Source: an uncultured Chlamydiaceae bacterium
Lineage (GTDB): Bacteria > Chlamydiota > Chlamydiia > Chlamydiales > Parachlamydiaceae
NCBI GenBank assembly: GCA_945957185.1
Contig: CAMFKA010000002.1
Location: forward strand, 1-26,909
DNA length: 26,909 nt
Direction of reading: 5' to 3'
The position numbers and the translations under genes were made by a program. This document shows positions 8,630-17,685 of this stretch, piece by piece. Under the pieces are notes generated by a model that was given only the letters and a program-made list of their open reading frames with translations, searched no databases and had not been told where the DNA came from. The number at the start of each line of letters is the position of its first letter. Within the stretch, counting starts at the first letter, position 1.

Positions 8630-9878
8630 GCGCCTCCGCATGTTGGCGGGTTCTAATCGGTATAGGCGGCCTACGCTCCATTTGGCGATAGAGATTTTTC
8701 CAGTAGACGTAGTCGTCGATATATTTTTCGTCGACATCGGCACGGATTTTTAGCAGTTGCAAAGCCAGCCCAAACTCTTTATTGCGCATTAGTTTGGGTT
8801 TTGGGTGCCGTTTTCCGTTTGAGGGAGTGAGGCGGTATTGAGTTGTCAGTACAAAGACAGCGACAGCGGTAATTTTTTTAGGGAAATGAGTGAACGATGT
8901 CGAAAGCACTGCGTGGATAATTTCCGACGATAAAATCATCACATCGCCGATATTAGGATGATCTCCCTTACTCAGGTACTGCCGATCCATCTCTTGTTCC
9001 AAAATCGGATAGACCATTGCAGCTACCAACACGCCACGATCGAACGTTCTTTTGTGCGCAGCGTGCAGTTTATCGATGGAAGAAAAAATCTTGTAAGTGT
9101 CGATTCCATGCGGTCCTTGCAAAAAGTTCGCCAGATTGGGCAGAAGCAAACTTAAAAGTCCCGATTCGGAAAGCAGATGAAAAAATGGCGCTGCCGCTGC
9201 CGATTCCATCATTTTAAGAAGCTCTTCTAAAACTCTTGCAGGGGAGCTTTTATGGATTTCATCTTTGCAATTGATGAGGGCATCGCGAGTGCTCGGTTCG
9301 ATATTAAAAGCGAAGCGCGCGCGGAATTTCAACAAGCGCAGCATCCTTACCGGATCTTGTTTAAAGCGGGCGTGAGGCTCCCCAATCGTGCGCAACATCG
9401 ATTTTTTGATGTCCGCCCAACCATTGACATAATCGATGACAGTATGGTTGGAAGGATCGTAAAAGAGACCGTTGATAGTGAAATCGCGTCGCAAGACATC
9501 TTCATCCGGAGTTCCCCATTGGTTGTCTTGCGTGATAAGATCTTCTTCCTGATTATCGCCTGTACGGAAAGTGGAAACTTCTAAAATGTGATTGCCGAAG
9601 CGGATATGTGCTAACCTAAAGCGACGACCAATAATCAGACATTGACGCTGGAAGATCTGTTTGATTTGTTCCGGGCGAGCAGAAGTAGAGATATCAAAAT
9701 CTTTAGGTGCTCTGCCCAGTAAAAGGTCACGGACTCCCCCTCCGACTAGGTAAGCGGTAAAGCCGGCTTGATGCAACCGTTCGATCACTTTAATAGCATC
9801 GGAGTTGATCATATTGGGATCGATGTGATGCTCTTCCGGACCGTAGATGGAAGGTGTCAATTTATTTCTTGAATTCAC
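8622..9878 (-). CDS. pcnB: Poly(A) polymerase I (class II nucleotidyltransferase), PcnB type
   Basis: This enzyme adds A residues to RNA 3' ends, which in bacteria promotes RNA decay. The 418-residue protein has the class II nucleotidyltransferase head: LVGGGVRDLLLG from residue 44 and the metal-binding pair D60 and D62 (DFDIS). It also has RRDFTINGL near residue 134 and a PVRMLRLLKFRARF block. I call it a poly(A) polymerase rather than a CCA-adding enzyme because of the LIIGRRFRLAHIRF stretch (81-94), matching the bacterial PAP signature, and the basic C-terminal part. The CCA-adding alternative cannot be wholly excluded. The start is a GTG at 9878, 28 nt downstream of a strong -10 box, with only a weak AAAGAAA ribosome site. 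A TTG seven codons in is an alternative. Confidence 0.87.
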   Translation of the reverse strand: MNSRNKLTPSIYGPEEHHIDPNMINSDAIKVIERLHQAGFTAYLVGGGVRDLLLGRAPKDFDISTSARPEQIKQIFQRQCLIIGRRFRLAHIRFGNHILEVSTFRTGDNQEEDLITQDNQWGTPDEDVLRRDFTINGLFYDPSNHTVIDYVNGWADIKKSMLRTIGEPHARFKQDPVRMLRLLKFRARFAFNIEPSTRDALINCKDEIHKSSPARVLEELLKMMESAAAAPFFHLLSESGLLSLLLPNLANFLQGPHGIDTYKIFSSIDKLHAAHKRTFDRGVLVAAMVYPILEQEMDRQYLSKGDHPNIGDVMILSSEIIHAVLSTSFTHFPKKITAVAVFVLTTQYRLTPSNGKRHPKPKLMRNKEFGLALQLLKIRADVDEKYIDDYVYWKNLYRQMERRPPIPIRTRQHAEAHE

Positions 9879-9905
9879 GATTTTCTTTAAACCTAATAAA
9901 CCTCA

Positions 9906-9934
9906 ATTCTACCCTCTTTTTTTGTTACCGTCAA
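9906..9934 (-). promoter_or_regulatory. Sigma-70-like promoter for pcnB and the hydrolase gene
   Basis: Read on the minus strand, TTGACG (9934-9929) is followed by exactly 17 bp and then TAGAAT (9911-9906). Both boxes match the consensus at five of six positions. Transcription would begin near 9899 and give a leader of about 20 nt before the GTG start of pcnB. Its -35 box is 26 bp from that of the nuo promoter on the other strand. Confidence 0.75.
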
Positions 9935-9960
9935 CTGACCGATAAAAATGAAAAAAAAAT

Positions 9961-9989
9961 TTGACATACAGCCGGTTTCCCACTATCAA
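9961..9989 (+). promoter_or_regulatory. Sigma-70-like promoter of the nuo operon
   Basis: A perfect -35 box TTGACA (9961-9966) is followed by 17 bp and TATCAA (9984-9989, four of six matches to TATAAT). Transcription from about 9996 would leave a leader near 20 nt that contains only the ribosome site of nuoA. An A-rich tract at 9951-9959 directly upstream could act as an UP-like element. No other promoter-like sequence was noticed within the tightly packed operon. Confidence 0.75.
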
Positions 9990-10002
9990 TGATTTTTATT
10001 TA

Positions 10003-10019
10003 AAGGGAGAGACATCTTG
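10003..10019 (+). promoter_or_regulatory. Ribosome binding site that sets a TTG start for nuoA
   Basis: AAGGGAG at 10003-10009 lies 7 nt before TTG at 10017-10019. No in-frame ATG occurs until about codon 47, inside the conserved region, so TTG must be the start. The strong ribosome site supports it. Confidence 0.75.
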
Positions 10020-10397
10020 TCCGAATACGTTCCGGTTTACATCTATTTCGTTCTGGTATTCGTTGTCACTCTATCCATTTTGGGAGTTTCTGCTCTCAGT
10101 CTTCCGGGGTTGTTTTCCAAGAAGCGGAACGACGCGGACGAAAAAATTAAACACATGCCTTACGAATCGGGAATTCAAACTTCTACTAACCTCCTTCAAG
10201 AACGATTCCCTCTCCGTCACTATTTGGTCGCATTGATTTTTCTTGTGTTCGATGTCGAAGTGATCTTCCTTTACCCTTGGGCAGTGATCGCAAAAAAGAT
10301 CGGACCATTTGCATTTTTTGAAATGGCATTTTTCCTTGCTGCTCTACTCGTAGGCTTTGCTTATGTGTGGCGAAAAGGGGGATTGGAATGGGAATAA
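10017..10397 (+). CDS. nuoA: NADH-quinone oxidoreductase subunit A
   Basis: NuoA is a small membrane subunit of complex I that holds the peripheral arm at the quinone entry site. The 126-residue product has three hydrophobic segments, the conserved MPYESG loop near residue 47, and the hallmark second-helix motif FDVEVIFLYPWA (about residues 78-89). The E. coli protein is 147 residues, so this is full length. It starts with TTG and is the first gene of the operon; nuoB begins 14 nt after its stop, with AGGAAC in the gap. Confidence 0.96.
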   Translation: MSEYVPVYIYFVLVFVVTLSILGVSALSLPGLFSKKRNDADEKIKHMPYESGIQTSTNLLQERFPLRHYLVALIFLVFDVEVIFLYPWAVIAKKIGPFAFFEMAFFLAALLVGFAYVWRKGGLEWE

Positions 10398-10411
10398 CAT
10401 AGGAACATAGT

Positions 10412-10906
10412 ATGGGACAAACACCTCAAGAGCGCACTCCATTTCTCGTGGCACCACTAGAAGCCCTTATTAACTGGTCCAGAGCCAACTCCCTTTGGCC
10501 GGCACAATTCGGGCTCGCTTGCTGCGCTATCGAAATGATGTCTACAGCAGCCAGTCGATACGATATCGCCCGATTTGGAATGGAGGTTTTTCGCGCTTCG
10601 CCACGTCAAAGCGATGTCATGATTGTCGCCGGACGTGTGAGCCAAAAAATGGCTCCCGTTTTGAGAACAATTTACGACCAAATGCTGGAACCGAAGTGGG
10701 TGATTGCGATGGGAGACTGCTCATCGACCGGGGGCGTTTACAACAACTACGCCATCGTCCCCGGCGTCGATCAAATCGTCCCCAAGGTTGATGTGTATAT
10801 CGCCGGATGCCCTCCGCGCCCGGAAGCTCTTTTAGACGGACTGTTAATGCTGCAAAAGAAAATCATGACCGAGCACCCCTTGTCGAATAAAGGAACAGCG
10901 TCATGA
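10412..10906 (+). CDS. nuoB: NADH-quinone oxidoreductase subunit B
   Basis: NuoB carries cluster N2, the last [4Fe-4S] centre before quinone. All four ligands are present: the adjacent pair C37-C38 (LACCAIEMM), C103 (GDCSSTGG) and C133 (AGCPPRPE). The product is 164 residues, shorter than in E. coli (220) but covering the whole conserved core. It is a peripheral subunit with no membrane segments. Its TGA overlaps the nuoC ATG as ATGA. Confidence 0.97.
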   Translation: MGQTPQERTPFLVAPLEALINWSRANSLWPAQFGLACCAIEMMSTAASRYDIARFGMEVFRASPRQSDVMIVAGRVSQKMAPVLRTIYDQMLEPKWVIAMGDCSSTGGVYNNYAIVPGVDQIVPKVDVYIAGCPPRPEALLDGLLMLQKKIMTEHPLSNKGTAS

Positions 10907-11430
10907 GTTTACAAGACATCATTTCCAAATTTCGCAACACCAACCCTACCTGTCGTTTTGATGAAAGTGTTGACCACGGACAAACTTCGGCAATTGTGAA
11001 TGGTGATGCGCTTTTAAAGACCTTATCATTTTTCAAGCAAGAGGGCTTTGAAGTGTTGATGGACCTCACAGGCATCGATTACCTAACACCCACAGAGCGT
11101 ACAAAAGTGATCTATTGGCTTCATCATCCCATCAATTTTGATAGAATTCGCATTTGCGTCTTTGTAGGAAGAAATGAGTCGATCCCTTCTGTGGTTTCCC
11201 TCTGGGAAGGCGCAGACTGGTATGAACGAGAATTGTTCGATCTTTTTGGAATTTGTTTCAGCGGAAGAACCGAAACCACTCGCATCCTTATGCCTGACAA
11301 CTGGACGGGGCACCCTCTCCGCAAAAGCTACCCTCTGACAGAGGTTCCTGTCGAATTCAAGCATGGAGTCATGCCTAAGGTTCCTTCTCAAATTATTCCT
11401 TCCGGAAGGTTTTCAACATGCCAAGAATAA
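10903..11430 (+). CDS. nuoC: NADH-quinone oxidoreductase subunit C (30 kDa)
   Basis: NuoC is a structural subunit of the connecting arm, packed against NuoD. The 175-residue product has the family signature: WYERELFDLFGI near residue 106, and the GHPLRKSYPL block near residue 137. It is a separate gene here, not fused to nuoD as in E. coli. It begins in an ATGA overlap with nuoB and overlaps nuoD by 13 nt, which implies coupled translation of partners made in equal numbers. Confidence 0.95.
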   Translation: MSLQDIISKFRNTNPTCRFDESVDHGQTSAIVNGDALLKTLSFFKQEGFEVLMDLTGIDYLTPTERTKVIYWLHHPINFDRIRICVFVGRNESIPSVVSLWEGADWYERELFDLFGICFSGRTETTRILMPDNWTGHPLRKSYPLTEVPVEFKHGVMPKVPSQIIPSGRFSTCQE

Positions 11431-12626
11431 TTGAAACAGAAGCGGAAAAGCAGGAAGAGATCGGCGGTATCATGGACCTAAATTTAGGTCCACAGCACCC
11501 CTCCACTCATGGCGTCTTACGGCTAAAACTACGACTTGATGGGGAAATTGTCATTTCGGCGGACCCTGTCATCGGATACTTACACACCGGCGTTGAGAAA
11601 GAGTGTGAAACGCGCACCTATCTTCAAGTATTCACTCTGATCGATCGTTTAGATTACCTATCCGGGCCCGCAGAAGAGCAGGCTTATGCCGGTGCAGTGG
11701 AACATATGATGGGCATCGAAATTCCCGAGCGGGCAAAAACCATCCGTTTGATACTGCTAGAACTGGCGCGTATCGGCAGCCACTTGTTATGGCTGGGAAC
11801 AAGCGCTTTGGAATTGAACATGTCCTCTGTATACATGTACTGCTTTGCTGAAAGAGAAAAGATTCTCGATATTTTTGAGGAGTATTCAGGAGCGCGCATG
11901 TTCCCCTCCTGTTGGCGTATCGGGGGCCTGAATAGGGACCTAAACGAAGGTTTTGAAGAGCAGGTGCGCAAATTTTTAAAAGAGTTTCCCAACACATGGA
12001 AAGATCTTGATGCTCTACTAACTCAAAACTACGTTTGGTGCACGAGATTGCAAGGCGTTGGCATTATCGACGCAGAGACTTGCAAGCAATACATGTGCAC
12101 AGGCCCTGTAATCCGTGCAACAGGAAACCCATACGACATCCGAAAAGTCTACCCCTATCTAGATTACGAAACATACGATTTTGACGTTCCCACCCGCAAA
12201 GACGGGGATGCGTATGCGAGGTACCTGATACGAATGGAGGAGATGCTACAAAGCATTTCATTGACGGAGCAGGCGCTTAAACGACTGAAGCCTGGACCTA
12301 TCATTGTAGCCGATCGCAAAGTTGCATTGCCTCCCCGAGCAGACCTTGCAAGGAGCATGGAAGCTGTCATTCATCAATTTAAATTAGTCAGCGAAGGATT
12401 TACAGTTCCTCCCGGTGAATTCTATAATGCTGTGGAGTCTGCGAGGGGTGAATTAGGTCACTATGTAGTCAGCGACGGGGGAAATCGTCCTTATAGATTG
12501 CGCGTGAGGTCTCCTTCATTCCCTCACGTGGAAGTATTAAAAAAGGTTTTACCCGGCCACATTATTTCCGATGTCGTTGTTGCGATTGCTAGCGTCGATC
12601 CTATTTTAGGAGATGTAGACAGATGA
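11418..12626 (+). CDS. nuoD: NADH-quinone oxidoreductase subunit D (49 kDa)
   Basis: NuoD lines the quinone-binding cavity next to cluster N2 and is related to NiFe-hydrogenase large subunits. The 402-residue product carries LNLGPQHPSTHGVLR near residue 21, whose histidines face quinone, followed by GYLHTGVEKECETRTYLQ and the C-terminal RVRSPSFPHVEVLKKVLPGH-type block ending in DPILGDVDR. Hydrogenase metal-binding cysteines are absent, as expected in NuoD. The ATG at 11418 lies inside nuoC with GGAAGG at 11404-11409 as its ribosome site. The stop overlaps nuoE as ATGA. Confidence 0.97.
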   Translation: MPRIIETEAEKQEEIGGIMDLNLGPQHPSTHGVLRLKLRLDGEIVISADPVIGYLHTGVEKECETRTYLQVFTLIDRLDYLSGPAEEQAYAGAVEHMMGIEIPERAKTIRLILLELARIGSHLLWLGTSALELNMSSVYMYCFAEREKILDIFEEYSGARMFPSCWRIGGLNRDLNEGFEEQVRKFLKEFPNTWKDLDALLTQNYVWCTRLQGVGIIDAETCKQYMCTGPVIRATGNPYDIRKVYPYLDYETYDFDVPTRKDGDAYARYLIRMEEMLQSISLTEQALKRLKPGPIIVADRKVALPPRADLARSMEAVIHQFKLVSEGFTVPPGEFYNAVESARGELGHYVVSDGGNRPYRLRVRSPSFPHVEVLKKVLPGHIISDVVVAIASVDPILGDVDR

Positions 12627-13141
12627 AGTTAAGTGAAAAAACAATTCGCAATATCAAACAATTTCAGAACAAATATCCTGAAAAAAGATCTGCACTGATT
12701 CCCGCACTGCATTTGGCGCAAGCAGAGATAGGTTACCTTCCCCATGAAATTCAAGAAGAAGTTGCAACCCTTTTTAACCTAGATGTCAACGATGTAAATA
12801 GCGTTGTGACATTCTATGATATGTTTTATGAAAAACCTGTAGGAAATCACATCATCCACGTCTGTAAAAACGTTTCTTGCATGCTTCGCGGATGTGATGA
12901 ATTGATGATTCAGACGTGCGAACGACTAGGTGTACAACCGGGAGAAACCACCAAAGACAAAGAGTTCACGGTTATCGGTTCCGAGTGCCTAGGAGCGTGT
13001 GACAGAGCGCCCATGATGCTGGTCGATAAAGTCGTCTTTGGCCCTGTCAACGAAAATGATTTGGATAAAATTCTAGAGGAGGCCAAAAATTGGCCTAAAC
13101 ACCCCTCTCCAACCGATGCATTGGAGGACAAAAATGGATGA
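12623..13141 (+). CDS. nuoE: NADH-quinone oxidoreductase subunit E (24 kDa)
   Basis: NuoE is the thioredoxin-fold subunit holding the [2Fe-2S] cluster N1a in the NADH-oxidising module. All four ligands are visible: C81 and C86 (CKNVSC), and C122 and C126 (CLGAC). The N-terminal helical region includes YPEKRSALIPALHLAQ and the conserved GYLPHEIQEEVA. At 172 residues it is full length. It overlaps nuoD by four bases and nuoF by eight. Confidence 0.96.
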   Translation: MKLSEKTIRNIKQFQNKYPEKRSALIPALHLAQAEIGYLPHEIQEEVATLFNLDVNDVNSVVTFYDMFYEKPVGNHIIHVCKNVSCMLRGCDELMIQTCERLGVQPGETTKDKEFTVIGSECLGACDRAPMMLVDKVVFGPVNENDLDKILEEAKNWPKHPSPTDALEDKNG

Positions 13142-14432
13142 AATGAAGGTGCTCCTCAAATATATCCATGTGCCGCAACAATGCAGCATCGATGTTTATG
13201 AATCTAATGGCGGTTATCAGGCGATCCGTAAGGCATTAAAAGAGTTACAACCCGGTCAATTGATCGATTTAGTCAAATCATCAGGCCTCCGAGGTCGTGG
13301 CGGTGCCGGTTTCGTAACGGGGTTAAAATGGAGCTTTGTCCCTAAAGACAGTAAAGAACCTAAATATGTCGTTTGCAACTGCGATGAAAGCGAACCCGGG
13401 ACATTTAAAGATCGTCTGCTCATTGAAAAAGATCCTCATCAACTGATCGAAGGATTGATGTTGGCGAGTTATGCGATTGGAGCCAACATATCATTTATCT
13501 ATTGCCGCGGAGAGTACTATGAAGGCCTAGAAAAGCTTCAAAACGCGGTTAATGAAGCGGTCAAAAAAGGGTATTTAGGAAAAAATATTTTTGGATCTCA
13601 ATACTCACTCGAAATTATCGTCCATCCGGGAGCCGGCGCTTACATTGCGGGAGAAGAGACCGCCCAACTTAACTCGTTAGAAGGATACCGTGCGACACCT
13701 AGACTAAAACCCCCATTCCCTGCTGTTGCGGGTTTATACGGCAAGCCAACGGTCATCAACAACGTCGAAACACTCTGCAACGTCGTCCACATCATGAACA
13801 AGGGTGTCGATTGGTTTCAATCGATTGGTACCCCAAAAAGCACTGGAACGAAAATTTTCCAGATCAGCGGACATGTCCAAAAGCCGGGATGTTATGAATT
13901 TCCCATCGGAGTGACCCTCAAAACCGTCATTGAAAAAGCCGGAGGGATGCTACCCGGAAGATCGTTCAAAGCATGCTATCCCGGCGGATCCTCTTGCGCG
14001 CTAATCACAGCGAAATATATCGACAGCGCTATGGACTTCGAAACGTTAGCAGGGTTGAAATCCTCATTTGGCACAGCTTCCATTATTGTGATGGATGACA
14101 CGACAGACATGGTCAAAGTCGCTCATAGGCTGATGGAGTTTTATCAAAATGAATCGTGCGGCAAATGCACACCATGCCGTGAAGGGACAAGATGGGTAGT
14201 ACAGATTTTGGAGCGCATCTTAAAAGGTAAAGGCGTCTACAAAGACTTACATACCATTAAGCAAGTTTCAAATTTTATGGCTCTCAATTCTTTTTGCCCT
14301 CTGGCAACAGGGGCTGCTCCTCCTATCGTCAGCGCTATCCAAGAATTTGAAGAGGAATTTTTAACCTACATCCGTAAAAATCCCGATGCAGAAAAAACCC
14401 CAAAACAACTAGTGGTTTACCCTTATGTCTGA
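13134..14432 (+). CDS. nuoF: NADH-quinone oxidoreductase subunit F (51 kDa, NADH- and FMN-binding)
   Basis: NuoF binds NADH and FMN and passes electrons to cluster N3. The glycine-rich FMN/NADH site GLRGRGGAGF spans residues 51-60, followed by CNCDESEPGT at 81-90. The N3 ligands are C342, C345, C348 (SCGKCTPC) and C388 (NSFCPLATG). I start at ATG 13134 (432 residues): GGAGG at 13123-13127 sits 6 nt upstream, and ATGGATGA is shared with the nuoE stop. An ATG at 13116 is in frame but has no such site. It overlaps nuoG by 8 nt. Confidence 0.96.
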   Translation: MDEMKVLLKYIHVPQQCSIDVYESNGGYQAIRKALKELQPGQLIDLVKSSGLRGRGGAGFVTGLKWSFVPKDSKEPKYVVCNCDESEPGTFKDRLLIEKDPHQLIEGLMLASYAIGANISFIYCRGEYYEGLEKLQNAVNEAVKKGYLGKNIFGSQYSLEIIVHPGAGAYIAGEETAQLNSLEGYRATPRLKPPFPAVAGLYGKPTVINNVETLCNVVHIMNKGVDWFQSIGTPKSTGTKIFQISGHVQKPGCYEFPIGVTLKTVIEKAGGMLPGRSFKACYPGGSSCALITAKYIDSAMDFETLAGLKSSFGTASIIVMDDTTDMVKVAHRLMEFYQNESCGKCTPCREGTRWVVQILERILKGKGVYKDLHTIKQVSNFMALNSFCPLATGAAPPIVSAIQEFEEEFLTYIRKNPDAEKTPKQLVVYPYV

Positions 14433-16710
14433 CTCCACACAAATGATTACATTAACGATCGATGGTCAATCTGTCACCGTTCCTAAAGGAACAACTGTTT
14501 ATACCGCTGCGCAACAATTAAAAGTCGATATTCCAGTATTTTGTTATTTGGATCGCATGCCTCCCTTTGGAGCTTGCAGAATGTGTTTAGTCGAAGTGGA
14601 AAAATCACCCAAATTGTTAACCTCCTGCACTCTTGAAGCTACCGAAGGGATGAATGTACGCACTCAGAGCGATCCGGCGCTGCAAGGAAGAAAAGAAGTT
14701 CTAGAATTGCTGCTGATCAATCACCCTCTCGATTGCCCCATCTGCGACAAAGGGGGAGAATGCCCTTTGCAAGACCACACCATGGAGTATGGCCCCGGTG
14801 AAAGCGCCTTCTACGAAGAAAAACGTCGTTTCGATAAACACCTCCCTCTAAGCCCCGTTTTGATGCTTGATCGAGAGCGCTGCATCGTCTGCGCACGGTG
14901 CACCCGTTTTGGAGAAATCGTCGCAGGCGATCACGCACTACAATTCATTGATCGAGGCTACAAAACCGAAGTGGGAACTGCCGACGGCAAGCCTGCTCGC
15001 TCCAAATTTATTGGAAACACAATTAAAATATGCCCTGTCGGAGCTTTAACAAGCCGCGTGTATCGCTTTAAAGCGCGCCCATGGGACAACAAAACCACTG
15101 AAAGCACATGCACCCTTTGCCCTGTTGGCTGCAGCATGGCGTTTGATCAGCGCGATGGCAATATCGACCGCACGCGATCTGTGGAGAATCTCGCTGTCAA
15201 CGACATTTGGTTATGCGACAAAGGTTGGTTCGGTTATCAATTTGTGCAATCAGAGCAACGGCTCCAATACCCACTCATTAGAAAGAACGGAACTCTTGTT
15301 GAAGCGACATGGGATGAAGCAATTTCACTTATTGCGACGAAGATCACAAGCGTCAAAGCTCAGGGGAAGCTAGGGGGATTAGGGGGCACTCCGCTTACTA
15401 CGGAAGAGCTCTATCTTTTTCAAAAGCTCTTTCGCGATGTTTTAGGAGTCAACCATATCGACTACCGCGCAGGATCGCCACTTCTAGGTGAATGTGGAGG
15501 TATGGAAACCCTCATAAGCGATTGTGAAAACCTCGATTTTGCCATTTTATTTGGCGTTGACATCACAGAAGAGTTTCCAGTCCTTTGGTTAAGGCTTAAA
15601 CAAGCTATGAATAAAGGAGCAAAAATTCTGTATTTCGGCAACTTTGCTCCTGAAGTGGCGCATCAGCTTACAGACGTCATCTTGCACGCCCCCGGAGATG
15701 AATTAGAAATATTAGCGCAACATCTCCCTAAAATTGCAGAAATGAAAGGCAACGGCGCCCTTTTTGTTGGGCAACAATATCTTATCAACGACTTAGGGGC
15801 TTCGCTATTGCAAAAGTTTATCGAATTTCGCACGGCTCACCCTTCAATCCCGCTAAACATGTTAATCGGTCATGGGAACTTCATAGGAGCACGTATGGCA
15901 GGGATGCTGCCGGATAGCGGACCTTTAAATTCTTCGGCACCTTCCGGAGGGCTCAATTGGGTCGAAATCTTGGAAACTACTGTAAAAGAGGGTTGGGATT
16001 TTCTTTACATTGTCGGTGCCAATTTAGCAGAAAAAGTTCCTCGCGCTTTCTGGAACGATGTTCGAAAAAAATTAGGATTCCTTGTCGTTCAAGACCTTTT
16101 CCTCACAGAAACCGCACAGTGTGCCGATGTAGTGCTCCCAACACTTTGCTACGCAGAAAAGTCGGGAACTTTCCACAATATCGAAGGGCGTGCCGAAAAG
16201 CTAAACCCCGGACGCCCCGTCCATGATGACATTTTTAGCGACGGAGAAATCTTCATTTGGCTGGCAAGACTCCTTAAAACTAATTTAGGAATCGATCACT
16301 CTTTTGCTCAATTTTTAGACCGCAAGAAAGTCACTCCACAGCTTCAGCCGGAATCTCTTCCTAGACGTTCTCCTTCAAAACCTATTGCAGATGGACTAAA
16401 AGTCAGTTTTTCTCCAAAGCTATTTGATAACGGTGTTCGCATGCAACACAACCCTCAACTTTCTGAAATGTGTGACGATGCATGTGTTCTGATCAACTCC
16501 ACAGAAGCAACAAAACGAAACCTCCATTGCGGTGATACGGTTTCACTAGAACATGGAAATGGCACCATCACAGCAAAATTGAAAGTCTCTCCCAAAGTTG
16601 CTAACGGCACACTCGTAGTGCCATTAGGCTTTAAAGCGATCCCTACACAGGAATGGGGAATTAACATATTGAATGGCGCAGAAATCACTATTTTGAAAGG
16701 GCAATCGTGA
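14425..16710 (+). CDS. nuoG: NADH-quinone oxidoreductase subunit G (75 kDa, multi-cluster)
   Basis: NuoG carries electrons from NuoF toward NuoI. The 761-residue product has a 2Fe-2S ferredoxin domain with N1b ligands C40, C51, C54 and C68. A His-Cys3 site for N5 follows (H100, C104, C107, C113), then N4 (C153, C156, C159, C203). A further C-x2-C-x3-C...C set at C229, C232, C236 and C264 is the site of the off-path N7 cluster, which some lineages have lost. The rest is a molybdopterin-oxidoreductase-like domain, here without any sign of catalysis, and a small beta domain at the C-terminus. The length is like that of Thermus (783), shorter than E. coli (908). The start overlaps nuoF and the end overlaps nuoH (GTGA). 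Confidence 0.97.
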   Translation: MSDSTQMITLTIDGQSVTVPKGTTVYTAAQQLKVDIPVFCYLDRMPPFGACRMCLVEVEKSPKLLTSCTLEATEGMNVRTQSDPALQGRKEVLELLLINHPLDCPICDKGGECPLQDHTMEYGPGESAFYEEKRRFDKHLPLSPVLMLDRERCIVCARCTRFGEIVAGDHALQFIDRGYKTEVGTADGKPARSKFIGNTIKICPVGALTSRVYRFKARPWDNKTTESTCTLCPVGCSMAFDQRDGNIDRTRSVENLAVNDIWLCDKGWFGYQFVQSEQRLQYPLIRKNGTLVEATWDEAISLIATKITSVKAQGKLGGLGGTPLTTEELYLFQKLFRDVLGVNHIDYRAGSPLLGECGGMETLISDCENLDFAILFGVDITEEFPVLWLRLKQAMNKGAKILYFGNFAPEVAHQLTDVILHAPGDELEILAQHLPKIAEMKGNGALFVGQQYLINDLGASLLQKFIEFRTAHPSIPLNMLIGHGNFIGARMAGMLPDSGPLNSSAPSGGLNWVEILETTVKEGWDFLYIVGANLAEKVPRAFWNDVRKKLGFLVVQDLFLTETAQCADVVLPTLCYAEKSGTFHNIEGRAEKLNPGRPVHDDIFSDGEIFIWLARLLKTNLGIDHSFAQFLDRKKVTPQLQPESLPRRSPSKPIADGLKVSFSPKLFDNGVRMQHNPQLSEMCDDACVLINSTEATKRNLHCGDTVSLEHGNGTITAKLKVSPKVANGTLVVPLGFKAIPTQEWGINILNGAEITILKGQS

Positions 16711-17684
16711 TCGATTTAATTGTTCCTACATTAGTCAAAGGCATTGTCGTTATCTTAATCCTCATGGGTGCGGCAGCGTATATGACCTTTCTCGAAAGAG
16801 TCCTTATGGCGCGGATGCAAATCCGTTACGGACCTAATCGCGTGGGGCCGTTAGGTCTGCTACAACCCATTGCAGACGGATTAAAGCTCCTCACCAAAGA
16901 ACGGTTTCAACCAACAAACATCGAAACTTTCACGTATTGGCTATCTCCGGGGATCTCTCTATTTACTGCACTATTTGCTTTTGTGTTGATCCCCATTGGA
17001 GGGACGGTCACATTATGGGGTCATGAAGTCACACTTCAAATCGCTGACGTCAACGCCGGCATCCTTTTTCTTTTAGCTTTCTCCTCTTTGGCAGTTTACG
17101 GAATTGTATTAGCGGGATGGTCGTCAAATAACCGTTATTCGCTGCTAGGGGGATTGCGTGGTACTGCTCAGATGATCAGCTACGAGGTCCCGATGGGGAT
17201 GTCATTGCTAACGATCGCTCTTTCCGCCGGAACATTAAGTCTTTCCGAAATTGTTGCAGCGCAAGAGACTCACTGGTTTTTCTGGACAAATCCGATCAGT
17301 TTTTTGATTTACCTCGTCACAGCCTTTGCCGAGACAAACCGATCCCCTTTCGACCTTCCCGAATCGGAACATGAACTCACCGGCGGTTATCATACTGAAT
17401 ATGGAGGGATGAAATTTGCCGTCTTCTTCATGGCGGAATACATCAACATCCTTGCTGTCAGTGCAATTGCGATCACATTATTCTTTGGAGGGTGGCACGG
17501 CCCTTGGGATATCCCCGTCGTCTGGTTTGTGGTTAAACTCGCTATTTTCGTCTTTTTCTTTATCTGGGTGCGAGCGACGATGGCGCGACTTCGTTACGAC
17601 CAACTCATGAGCCTTGGTTGGAAGGTGCTTCTACCCATTGCTACAGTAAATTTATTAGTGACGGCTTATTTAATATTGGTGTGA
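16707..17684 (+). CDS. nuoH: NADH-quinone oxidoreductase subunit H
   Basis: NuoH is the membrane subunit that forms the quinone chamber with NuoB and NuoD and links electron transfer to pumping. The 325-residue product, the same length as in E. coli, has about eight hydrophobic segments. Its signatures are RYGPNRVGPLGLLQPIADGLKL (from about residue 40), the acidic AETNRSPFDLPESEHELTGG loop (about 211-230) and YGGMKFAVFFMAEY. It starts with GTG in a GTGA overlap with the nuoG stop; nuoI begins 1 nt after its own stop. Confidence 0.97.
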   Translation: MIDLIVPTLVKGIVVILILMGAAAYMTFLERVLMARMQIRYGPNRVGPLGLLQPIADGLKLLTKERFQPTNIETFTYWLSPGISLFTALFAFVLIPIGGTVTLWGHEVTLQIADVNAGILFLLAFSSLAVYGIVLAGWSSNNRYSLLGGLRGTAQMISYEVPMGMSLLTIALSAGTLSLSEIVAAQETHWFFWTNPISFLIYLVTAFAETNRSPFDLPESEHELTGGYHTEYGGMKFAVFFMAEYINILAVSAIAITLFFGGWHGPWDIPVVWFVVKLAIFVFFFIWVRATMARLRYDQLMSLGWKVLLPIATVNLLVTAYLILV

Positions 17685-17685
17685 G

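Noticed and set aside
8630..8743. Longer N-terminus for the alpha/beta hydrolase
   Set aside because: The extra 38 codons lie entirely within pcnB in another frame, are rich in Ser/Thr/Lys, and have no ribosome site; the start at 8629 has GGAGG.
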